From: an uncultured Chloroflexota bacterium
GTDB lineage: Bacteria; Chloroflexota; Dehalococcoidia; UBA3495
DNA length: 6,518 bases
Reading direction: 5' to 3'
Assembly (NCBI GenBank): GCA_913052545.1
Contig: CAJXEF010000117.1
Coordinates: 1-6,518 of the forward strand
Below are positions 1 to 6,248 of the stretch, piece after piece. Position numbers and translations under genes: made by a program. Each line of letters starts with the position of its first letter. The first letter of the stretch is position 1. The notes below the pieces were generated by a model. That model was not told the origin of the DNA, did not search any database, and saw nothing but the letters and a program-made list of their open reading frames with translations.

Positions 1-417
1 ATAATCTTTGTTAGGTAGAGGCCACTGTGTGGCATGTTCGGAGATCTCGGGCGGAGTTAATTTGTCGATCTCCCCACACATATGTGCCTCATCTGGGATT
101 TCTAGGTAACAATCCCAGAGCTCCTTTGGATCAATCTTCTTTTTTTGTTTAATTAATTCGGTGCTAAGAGTTGGTGCGGGTGTCGGTATTGGTGTGCTAG
201 TAGGAGCGGGAGTGGGGATAGGGGTAGGGATCGCCGTAGGAATAGACGTAGGGACATAGATCGAATTTGTCATTTCCGAAGGCGGCAGAGCTGTTACGAC
301 AAAAAGCTCATCTTTCTGGAGAGGTGTAGATATTTCTGAACCTAAACATGCGGTACTCAGGTAAAGGAATGTTAACAAAAGAAATATCTGGAGATAGTCA
401 TTTCGGACAATTGTCAT
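1..417 (-). CDS. Pro/Thr-repeat lipoprotein of unknown function, N-terminal part (C-terminus beyond window)
   Basis: This reading frame is open from an ATG at 417 to the window edge, giving 139 codons with no stop, so the C-terminus is missing. The N-terminus has a hydrophobic stretch at residues 9-20 followed by LSTAC with Cys24. This looks like a lipoprotein signal peptide, although Ser at -3 makes the lipobox imperfect. Residues 56-83 are a Pro/Thr tetrapeptide linker (PTSI, PTAI, PTPI, PTPA and so on). A basic patch KQKKK follows near residues 90-94. A probable folded domain then starts near residue 97, with Cys103 and Cys114 that could form a disulfide. I recognise no family. It lies 69 bases after the stop of the glycosyltransferase on the same strand and is probably co-transcribed with it. 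No Shine-Dalgarno sequence is visible before the ATG. Pro/Thr linkers of this kind commonly tether a domain away from the membrane and can be O-glycosylated; that role is inferred here. Confidence 0.75.
   Translation of the reverse strand, partial: MTIVRNDYLQIFLLLTFLYLSTACLGSEISTPLQKDELFVVTALPPSEMTNSIYVPTSIPTAIPTPIPTPAPTSTPIPTPAPTLSTELIKQKKKIDPKELWDCYLEIPDEAHMCGEIDKLTPPEISEHATQWPLPNKDY
169..252 (-). repeat. Degenerate 12-bp repeat encoding Pro-Thr tetrapeptides
   Basis: Residues 56-83 of the lipoprotein form seven four-residue units: PTSI, PTAI, PTPI, PTPA, PTST, PIPT, PAPT. The DNA units have drifted at third positions, so the repeat is conserved at protein level rather than being a recent expansion. 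The last two units shift register from PTxx to PxPT. The segment should be an extended, disordered spacer. Confidence 0.8.
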
Positions 418-486
418 GTAAATTTGATCACTATTTCATGGTTGCCAGGTTTAACGACCAACCTATAAATTTGCTTACCTGACATA

Positions 487-2607
487 CTACCAACTTATAG
501 GCGCTATAGCATTTGTTTTATTTTCAAAATTCCCTAATTCAATCCATTGATAATCATTAGGATTTACCCAGTCTAAGTCGGGCATTTGAGTGACAGTTAC
601 TAATACCCGGAAACGTTGCTTCGGTAAAGAATCTGTGATGATTCGTATGTGATGATCTTTGATCACCTGTCCGATCGGCCATCTTGATGGTTTTAAAAGA
701 TTGTGGGTAGGCATATGTTTTTCGTATAGATAAACTTCCTCTAGGTTCGAATTAGTGAATATCATATGTACCCAATATGGCTGATCAAATGTTTTGGTTG
801 CTTTAAAAAAGTAATTGAAATTCACAAACAAGGGATGTTGAGGGATTTTTTGTATGACTCGGTAATCTATCCAATATCCTACGAATTGTAGGTGGTCGTC
901 TATATCGTGCCATAACGGTTGAAACTCCATACCGTCGTAAGCAAAAGCATCTTGTATTCCATCGAGGGTTTTGGAGAACCAGCCATCTATTTGATACAGA
1001 TCAAGCCTGTGTGAATGAGTCAAAGTGGGCGCTTTATATTGTTCCGTAGAAAAATGTATGATTGGCTTCTGTTTTAGTAATTTTGGTCCTTGATATTCTG
1101 CTAAATAAATTGAGTTATAGATATCTACATCGGGGTTGCGGGAGTAAACCACATAATCGGCTTGGGATTCCCGGAGGAACTCTCCGCATCGTCTGGATTT
1201 TAAACAGGCGTGGGCATTCATTGATGTAACACCACCCAAATCGATAATGTGCCGGTTAGTTAAATATCCTATAACTCCGATATCAAAAGCGGCAATTTTA
1301 GAACCATCCGGGGTGTGCTCAGAAATAGCATCTGACATTGGAATGTAGATGTCTTTTACATGTTGGGTATTATTCATGTAGATCTGACCCCAATTGAACA
1401 GAGTGGTTAATGCTAACGCCAATGCTACAAATGATGCGGCGATACTTAATACCCCGCGTGGGTTTAGTTTATGAAGGAAGGCTATCAGGATAGCTCCCGT
1501 TATAGCCCATACTATGTATTCTATGGCTAGATATCTCGCGTGGTGGAGCAGAATTCGGAATGTCCAAGCATACATAGCAAAATGGATTATTCCCCAGGAT
1601 AGCAAGCTTGTAATCAACAAGTGGTTACTGATACCAGTTTGCCAATTAGTTAATGTGCTCAATATGGTCGGTGATGATTTTTTAATTGATACTAGATCAA
1701 AATGCCATTTGCTGAGGGTCCGGATCACATTGTGTAGTATTGATCGCTTCATAGATACGTGAGCTACACCTATCGTAATTAAAGCTACCGGGAGAACTAT
1801 ATGTTGTGGTAAAAATATTTGATACTCAATGAAAGCCCAAGTGAATTCCAAAGCCTCTCGAAGATCGGGTCCTGAATTTACATAAGTTAATGTTTTGGCT
1901 CTTCCGGTTGTCGGAAATATGTTTCCATTAACCATAAACGTAAAGATTAAATAAGGACATAATGTTAAAACATAAGCGATAAGACCTTTGGTACTCTCTA
2001 ATTTTCTGCTGCGGACCATATCCATTAAAAGAAGGGTGATTGGTAGGGATATTCCTGATGGGTGGGCTAAAGTTAGCAGGGCACAAATTACTCCCGTTCG
2101 GTATTTAAAACCCCACTTGCTATAAGAGAGAATCGTTAGTAAACCCATAACAAGGAACAACATAGTTTCCATGCCACTTAGAGACAGCCATTGGAGGTTG
2201 CCGTTTAAAATTATCAATGAACTAGCTAATAACGGGCACAAAAATTGGATTCGAGTGGAGAAATTAAGTTGTTCGACTGCTATTCTAGTGATTATCCACG
2301 TAAAGTAGGTCACCAAACCCAATAATCCAAATGATATGGTTATAACGGTCCAATAGTGATCCAAACTAAGCATGAAGAAAGGGGCAAGCATTCCCACCCA
2401 TAACGGGCTCGAGGTTCCTGTGCTGAGCTCTCCAGGATTAAAACTCAATTTGCCTGTTTCAGCTAGATTCTCTATATAGTTGAGATGTATATAAGCATCA
2501 TCCAGAGGAAATACTCCGGGGTCCTTGGGAAATAGCGCCCATACCACTGCCAATATTATTAATGGCAGCAAAGGGCCAAATCTGTGGGATAGTTGATTCT
2601 TTAGCAA
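487..2607 (-). CDS. GT-C type membrane glycosyltransferase with C-terminal beta-sandwich domain
   Basis: This 706-residue polytopic membrane protein is probably a lipid-phosphate-sugar dependent glycosyltransferase acting on the outer face of the membrane. After a first membrane helix (residues 11-26), the first external loop has the paired acidic motif LDDAYIHLNY (Asp36, Asp37), then FNPGE (56-60) and TSSPLW (65-70). GMET (145-148), NIFPTT with a nearby AK, and an HHARYL motif follow in order. This series resembles the AftB-like/uncharacterised GT-C proteins (DDAYI...RY...FNPGE, GMET, LPNT..AK, RY). After the last helix, residues about 435-500 carry IGVIGY and DLGG (Asp442, Gly447, Asp456), a conserved segment in these proteins. 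From about residue 565 a beta-rich domain begins with FVGYWIDY (Gly577), like the C-terminal sandwich of Chloroflexota GT-C proteins. The start is TTG at 2607: no in-frame ATG lies upstream before a stop at 2689-2691, and AGAGG stands 12 bases ahead. Acceptor and donor are unknown. Confidence 0.82.
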   Translation of the reverse strand: MLKNQLSHRFGPLLPLIILAVVWALFPKDPGVFPLDDAYIHLNYIENLAETGKLSFNPGELSTGTSSPLWVGMLAPFFMLSLDHYWTVITISFGLLGLVTYFTWIITRIAVEQLNFSTRIQFLCPLLASSLIILNGNLQWLSLSGMETMLFLVMGLLTILSYSKWGFKYRTGVICALLTLAHPSGISLPITLLLMDMVRSRKLESTKGLIAYVLTLCPYLIFTFMVNGNIFPTTGRAKTLTYVNSGPDLREALEFTWAFIEYQIFLPQHIVLPVALITIGVAHVSMKRSILHNVIRTLSKWHFDLVSIKKSSPTILSTLTNWQTGISNHLLITSLLSWGIIHFAMYAWTFRILLHHARYLAIEYIVWAITGAILIAFLHKLNPRGVLSIAASFVALALALTTLFNWGQIYMNNTQHVKDIYIPMSDAISEHTPDGSKIAAFDIGVIGYLTNRHIIDLGGVTSMNAHACLKSRRCGEFLRESQADYVVYSRNPDVDIYNSIYLAEYQGPKLLKQKPIIHFSTEQYKAPTLTHSHRLDLYQIDGWFSKTLDGIQDAFAYDGMEFQPLWHDIDDHLQFVGYWIDYRVIQKIPQHPLFVNFNYFFKATKTFDQPYWVHMIFTNSNLEEVYLYEKHMPTHNLLKPSRWPIGQVIKDHHIRIITDSLPKQRFRVLVTVTQMPDLDWVNPNDYQWIELGNFENKTNAIAPISW

Positions 2608-2619
2608 GTAATAAGTATA

Positions 2620-2624
2620 CCTCT
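2620..2624 (-). promoter_or_regulatory. Ribosome binding site for the TTG-started glycosyltransferase
   Basis: The minus strand reads AAAGAGGTATAC, with AGAGG 12 bases before the TTG at 2607. The spacing is slightly long, but this is the only purine-rich site near, and it decides the start because no ATG is available in frame. The same AGAGGTAT octamer precedes the gene at 6249. Confidence 0.55.
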
Positions 2625-2646
2625 TTAAATGACTGAGCCTGCCTTC

Positions 2647-2666
2647 TAGGACATCCTTAGGACATC
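2647..2666. repeat. 9-bp direct repeat spaced 11 bp apart, possible operator
   Basis: TAGGACATC occurs at 2647-2655 and again at 2658-2666, separated by CT. The repeat period is 11 bases, about one turn of the helix, so a protein could read both copies from the same face. The repeats sit in the divergent intergenic region, between the -10-like box facing left (2680-2685) and the ribosome binding site of the left-facing gene. That is where a repressor would block transcription. The repeat itself is seen directly; the regulatory role is inferred. Confidence 0.4.
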
Positions 2667-2679
2667 GTTGTTTATGATT

Positions 2680-2685
2680 TTTATA
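2680..2685 (-). promoter_or_regulatory. Candidate -10 box for the left-facing glycosyltransferase-lipoprotein unit
   Basis: The minus strand reads TATAAA here, a good -10 match, which would place the transcript start near 2673 and give a leader of about 66 bases. No convincing -35 is found at 16-18 bases upstream; TTGAGA at 2698-2703 is only 12 bases away, which is too close. Treat as a candidate only. Confidence 0.25.
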
Positions 2686-2717
2686 GGCTCATGTCATTCT
2701 CAATCCATTACCAAAAA

Positions 2718-2723
2718 TATAAC
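2718..2723 (+). promoter_or_regulatory. Candidate -10 box giving a leaderless sulfotransferase mRNA
   Basis: TATAAC lies seven bases before the ATG at 2731, so transcription would start at or next to the start codon. This fits the absence of any Shine-Dalgarno sequence in AACCTGAAAC just before the ATG. There is no recognisable -35 at 16-18 bases upstream, so the call rests on the hexamer and its position only. Confidence 0.35.
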
Positions 2724-2730
2724 CTGAAAC

Positions 2731-4251
2731 ATGAGATCATTAAAGATAATTTTCACTAGTATTGCACTCATTCTGCTGATTGCTTGCAGGGGCTTTACCA
2801 GCGCGCCAACACCAGTTTTTGTCGATCATGGGGCTCTACCCAAACCTTTGACGGCTAAAGCCACATTATTCAAAGAGAATAACTTGATTATTGGAATAAT
2901 TGGGGAGACCGATCGACCGGGTTATGTGTATGCCGAATATTGGTTGGGGTCAAAGCTTAGGTGGCGAACTAAAACTGTCAAGACAAACAACGAAGATTAT
3001 GAGATCCATGTGGTTCGGTTACGTGCTGAAACTGATTATAGCTTCCAAGTTTTTGGGACCGATTTGGCTGGTAATAATTTTGCCGGACCCGTGGGTACCT
3101 TTAGCACTGGTGATCTTCCTATAGGATTAGAGGATGCTGAATTTCATGTTATGGCGGGCACGCCAACCCACGACCTAACATATATGGAGTTCAGACAGAA
3201 ATCTTTTAAGGGATTTGCGGCGATAGATACGGAGGGTTACGTAGTCTGGTATTATTCGGCCCTCCCGGGTGAAGAACCTTACGTTATGGCCCGTCGGGAC
3301 AACGGTAACATAGTCTATTTAGCTGGCGGCAAGCGCGTTGTGGCAGAGGGATTGGTGGAAATTAACCCGCTCGGTGAAGAACAACATAGATTGGAGGATA
3401 CCTGTCCTCCTAATGGACCTATGCATCATGAAGTTTCGCTCCTGAATGATGGGCGAATAATGTACTTGTCCAGGGATGTTCTCCGTCCGGGGTTTGGTAA
3501 TCCGCCTATCGCACAAGAAGGGGATACTCTTGGTATATGGAACCCTCACGACGGTTCAAATCAGATAGTCTGGAATATTTTTGATTTCATTTCTCCCGAG
3601 GATAGAGTATCGCCCGACTCAGACAATACTCTCCCTGACCAATTTATGTGGGGAGGATGTGATGGAGATGTTACAGTACAAGATTGGAGCCATGGCAATT
3701 CTGCAAACGTGGCTTTAAATGGAACCGTAGTAATTTCTTTAAGACATTTAGATCAAATTATAGCCATCGACCGAGACTTTAAATCTATCAAGTGGAGATT
3801 GGGAGGCCCTGGAAGTGATTTCGCATTCCCAGATTCTGAAGATAGATTCTACCACCAGCATACTGCTTCTCTGTTACCAAACGGTAATGTCCTGTTATTT
3901 GATAATGGCAACGATCGACCTGAAGGAGAAGGCGGGGAATATTCTAGAGCTCTCGAACTGGAACTAGATTTTCATACTATGACTGCTAGGAGAATCTGGG
4001 AATTCCGTAACCGGCCGGATATATTTGCAGATTGTTGTTCTATAGTTCATCGGCTAGACAATGGCAATTCGCTGATACTATTCGGGATAAATGCAGCCCC
4101 AGTTTGTTGTAGACCTTTTACCATAATAGAGACCAATCAATCAGGTGAAATAATCTGGTCGGTAGATCACCGTTCACCCGGTAAATTCTCTCAGTACCGC
4201 ATATATCCCTCGGATTCTATAATGGGCGAAGTTAAAGTGATAAATAGATAA
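2731..4251 (+). CDS. Arylsulfotransferase-like (ASST family) lipoprotein
   Basis: This 506-residue extracytoplasmic protein resembles arylsulfate sulfotransferases (Arylsulfotran/Arylsulfotran_2 families), which move sulfate from a phenolic sulfate ester to another phenol through a sulfo-histidine. A lipoprotein signal ends in LIAC with Cys19. Residues about 40-127 look like an FN3-type beta domain (AETDYSFQVFGTDLAGN). From about 131 there are six blade-type motifs ending in D..G..VW or similar (near 165-173, 210-221, 270-281, 345-355, 408-423, 463-476), which fits a six-bladed propeller. The four E. coli ASST active-site residues (His252, His356, Arg374, His436) appear matched by His232 or His233 in MHHEVSLLNDG, His321 in WSHGN, Arg338 in SLRH, and His377 in HQHTASLLPNG, the last followed by LLFDNG. 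Two vicinal Cys pairs (435-436, 459-460) are unusual. It is probably the first gene of the right-facing unit. Activity and substrate are not shown; many family members are uncharacterised. Confidence 0.85.
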   Translation: MRSLKIIFTSIALILLIACRGFTSAPTPVFVDHGALPKPLTAKATLFKENNLIIGIIGETDRPGYVYAEYWLGSKLRWRTKTVKTNNEDYEIHVVRLRAETDYSFQVFGTDLAGNNFAGPVGTFSTGDLPIGLEDAEFHVMAGTPTHDLTYMEFRQKSFKGFAAIDTEGYVVWYYSALPGEEPYVMARRDNGNIVYLAGGKRVVAEGLVEINPLGEEQHRLEDTCPPNGPMHHEVSLLNDGRIMYLSRDVLRPGFGNPPIAQEGDTLGIWNPHDGSNQIVWNIFDFISPEDRVSPDSDNTLPDQFMWGGCDGDVTVQDWSHGNSANVALNGTVVISLRHLDQIIAIDRDFKSIKWRLGGPGSDFAFPDSEDRFYHQHTASLLPNGNVLLFDNGNDRPEGEGGEYSRALELELDFHTMTARRIWEFRNRPDIFADCCSIVHRLDNGNSLILFGINAAPVCCRPFTIIETNQSGEIIWSVDHRSPGKFSQYRIYPSDSIMGEVKVINR

Positions 4252-4287
4252 TTTGCTATAAATTGATGTATTGGTGATACAAGCCTT

Positions 4288-4291
4288 GGGG
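4288..4291 (+). promoter_or_regulatory. Weak ribosome binding site for the second glycosyltransferase
   Basis: GGGG in CTTGGGGTAAAT lies five bases before the ATG at 4297. It is a weak Shine-Dalgarno match but correctly placed. The gap from the sulfotransferase stop is only 45 bases and shows no terminator hairpin, which favours co-transcription. Confidence 0.4.
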
Positions 4292-4296
4292 TAAAT

Positions 4297-6054
4297 ATGT
4301 GGAGCCCAATTAATTCTCTTGCCGGCCTTTTCAAGGGGCATATATCGGTATGTATATTATTAATTATAGCCTTGGTTACAAGGCTACCTTTTCTCAGCAT
4401 CTCGTTGGATGAAGTTGATTCGGGCAATTTTTATAATGCTCTTAAATATGGTTATGATATTGCAAATTTCAGGCCACATGCACCAGGGTATCCTCTATAT
4501 GTATTTTTGGGCTGGTTACTTAATTATTTAGTCAGAGACTACCTAATATGTTTGACACTGCTTAGCGCTATTTTGGGTTCTTTTTCTGTCCTTCCATTCC
4601 ACCTTATCTTGAAACAAATTGTTGGTTATAAGGTTGCTTTTTGCGGATCCTTGTTGTTTTTGGCTAACCCACTCTATTGGGCATTTAGTGAAACGGCTTT
4701 AGCTGACGTACCCGCGGTATTTTTAGGAACGTTATCTGTGTGGTTAATGCACAAGGGGATGACGGATCGTAATTATTATATGGCTGCTTGTTTTGTTACT
4801 GGATTAGCAATTGGCATTAGACAAGCCAATATTACTCTCATGTTGCTATTGGTATTGGTAGGGGTTTATGTGTATCTCGATCTTAAGCGAACTGCTGTCA
4901 AACAAATCGGCTTAGGTACCGCCTCCTTTGTATTAGGGATCGCGTTATGGTTTATACCTGCGGTACTTATAGGTACCGCCGGGGTGTATGAATATGTGGA
5001 AGTAATTAGTCGGCAATGGTCAAGTGTGGTCAGTGTTTCGGATGCATCTAATTTGGAATCACCATGGATTCTAAATTTGTTGTATAGAATTGAGCGCTTC
5101 TTCTTAGCTTACCATTTGCTATATTCTTGGACAGGAAGCGATTCTAAATCTGCAGTGACCATTCTCTTGATCGCTCCGTGGTTATTCGGTTTTTTGACTT
5201 TTCTCTCGACATTCCGAGTTAAGGATCGGAGCCATCTGTTCATTATGGTTTGGATCCTTTTGTCTTTGTACCCGATATTATCTATTCACTTTCTCCCACG
5301 GTATGGGCTTCCTTACTTACCAGCATTTATGATTGCATCAATATTAGGATTTCAGCATGTATTTCTTCATGAGAGAGATTTCCGCAGAGGTTTAGAAGTC
5401 GGGGGTTTTTGTATACTTGCCACGGTCTTGATGCTTTACGTAATAAAGCATCAACCTCCTGTAGACACGTTCGAAGTCACACCTCCATTAACAAATTTAT
5501 ACGTGTGTTTATTATTATTATTGAGTGTTGTAACAGTTGTAATTTGCAGATGGCGCAGGAGAACACGACATGTGGATATTATTAAAACGGTAGAAGGCGT
5601 GGCTTGGTGCTCTCTAACAAGCCCAAACATATTCCGTTTAAGATTGTTCTTAATCGTTTTATTTATGATGGTTTTGCCTTATGGAATATTGGGTATCGGA
5701 CATGTTTCCGTTGCTCACAACACTTCAAGTCCCAGCCAAAAATTGGTTTCGCTGGTAGAAACTAATTACAATGGTAAAGTGGTCACATTCTGTTGGGATA
5801 ATCAGACCCACAGTCTATTTGAGGCCTCGGATTCTTCAATGATTCGTCTCTTGGGCCAAAATGAGAGCCAAGATTTGTATGAATCATATCAAGCCGGTGG
5901 AACGCTCTTGATGTCGGATCGCTGCCAGTGGCTCGAAGACCTAAATGAGCACCTGAATGTTACCGAGGTGGCCTCTTTCAAGGGTAAGAGCCTCCTATGG
6001 GATAAAGTCCCAGCTATTACCCTGTACGAGGCTAAAGATCCTCAAAGTTATTAG
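4297..6054 (+). CDS. GT-C membrane glycosyltransferase, PMT/DUF2723-like
   Basis: This 585-residue integral membrane protein has about 13 predicted helices (roughly 15-29, 65-79, 82-105, 113-130, 134-151, 158-174, 179-194, 204-226, 285-305, 313-332, 339-356, 370-385, 399-420, 447-469) and a soluble tail from about 470. The first external loop has LDEVDSGNFYNA with Asp38, Glu39 and Asp41, the place where GT-C enzymes keep their catalytic acid. RPHAPGYPLYVFLG (59-72) follows and closely matches the HPPGYPLY signature of DUF2723/TMEM260-type O-mannosyltransferases. ALADVPAVF (Asp137), GIRQAN (Arg175) and LPRYGLPYLPA (Arg335, Tyr336) sit where family GT39/PMT-like proteins have related motifs. 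The expected role is transfer of a sugar from a polyprenyl-phosphate carrier to a protein or glycan outside the membrane. It differs from the other GT-C enzyme in the window in every loop motif, so the two are not recent duplicates. Donor and acceptor are unknown. Confidence 0.82.
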   Translation: MWSPINSLAGLFKGHISVCILLIIALVTRLPFLSISLDEVDSGNFYNALKYGYDIANFRPHAPGYPLYVFLGWLLNYLVRDYLICLTLLSAILGSFSVLPFHLILKQIVGYKVAFCGSLLFLANPLYWAFSETALADVPAVFLGTLSVWLMHKGMTDRNYYMAACFVTGLAIGIRQANITLMLLLVLVGVYVYLDLKRTAVKQIGLGTASFVLGIALWFIPAVLIGTAGVYEYVEVISRQWSSVVSVSDASNLESPWILNLLYRIERFFLAYHLLYSWTGSDSKSAVTILLIAPWLFGFLTFLSTFRVKDRSHLFIMVWILLSLYPILSIHFLPRYGLPYLPAFMIASILGFQHVFLHERDFRRGLEVGGFCILATVLMLYVIKHQPPVDTFEVTPPLTNLYVCLLLLLSVVTVVICRWRRRTRHVDIIKTVEGVAWCSLTSPNIFRLRLFLIVLFMMVLPYGILGIGHVSVAHNTSSPSQKLVSLVETNYNGKVVTFCWDNQTHSLFEASDSSMIRLLGQNESQDLYESYQAGGTLLMSDRCQWLEDLNEHLNVTEVASFKGKSLLWDKVPAITLYEAKDPQSY

Positions 6055-6156
6055 ATGTGAAATTACAATTGACTCCATATGTCATGGTAAAGTCGTTGAC
6101 ATTTATTGGCAAATTAGGCGAAAATTCAACAGCTTGAGGGGTTCCAGTCTGTTCGG

Positions 6157-6184
6157 TTTCGACCTCTTGCTACTTGCGTATAAA
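6157..6184 (+). promoter_or_regulatory. Candidate promoter for the Gly-Asp-Ala repeat protein
   Basis: TATAAA (6179-6184) has a weak -35 candidate, TTTCGA (6157-6162), at 16 bases spacing. The leader would be about 58 bases. The -10 box is framed by a perfect 5-base inverted repeat, ACTTG (6172-6176) and CAAGT (6186-6190), which could be a small operator or chance. Confidence 0.3.
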
Positions 6185-6233
6185 ACAAGTGAACTCTTAG
6201 ATCCAAAATTAGAGAAGCAGCCCTAAAATATTT

Positions 6234-6238
6234 AGAGG
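6234..6238 (+). promoter_or_regulatory. Ribosome binding site for the Gly-Asp-Ala repeat protein
   Basis: AGAGG in TTTAGAGGTATT lies ten bases before the ATG at 6249. It supports that start although the open stretch is short and runs off the window. The octamer AGAGGTAT is identical to that before the left-facing glycosyltransferase. Confidence 0.6.
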
Positions 6239-6248
6239 TATTCTGATC

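Larger units (their letters stand above)
6055..6248 (+). other. 194-base intergenic region with weak promoter signals only
   Basis: No credible gene or strong terminator is present. A perfect TTGACA lies at 6096-6101 but has no -10 box at 16-18 bases. The better promoter candidate is the TATAAA at 6179-6184. The gap is long enough to give the repeat-protein gene its own promoter. Confidence 0.5.

Noticed and set aside
440..464. Two overlapping 5-bp stems (GGTTG/CAACC and AGGTT/AACCT) between the left-arm genes
   Set aside because: Stems are short, mutually exclusive and not followed by a T run, so neither is a credible terminator or attenuator.
1514..1762. Open frame of 82 codons on the + strand
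   Set aside because: It lies wholly inside the glycosyltransferase gene on the opposite strand, has no ribosome binding site and encodes no recognisable protein.
2900..3124. Open frame of 74 codons on the + strand
   Set aside because: Out-of-frame shadow of the sulfotransferase gene, whose frame carries clear family motifs.
3319..3549. Open frame of 76 codons on the - strand
   Set aside because: Antisense to the core of the sulfotransferase gene; no start signal or domain.
4191..4427. Open frame of 78 codons on the - strand spanning the gap between two genes
   Set aside because: Antisense to the end of one gene and the start of another, both of which have family support; no ribosome binding site.
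6096..6101. Perfect TTGACA -35 hexamer
   Set aside because: No -10-like sequence at 15-19 bases downstream; probably chance.
6084..6137. 17-codon open frame (MVKSLTFIGK start)
   Set aside because: Too short, without a ribosome binding site or other support.
5957..6226. Open frame of 89 codons on the + strand after the second glycosyltransferase
   Set aside because: Its first third overlaps the glycosyltransferase in another frame, it has no Shine-Dalgarno sequence, and the product is basic and without any domain pattern.
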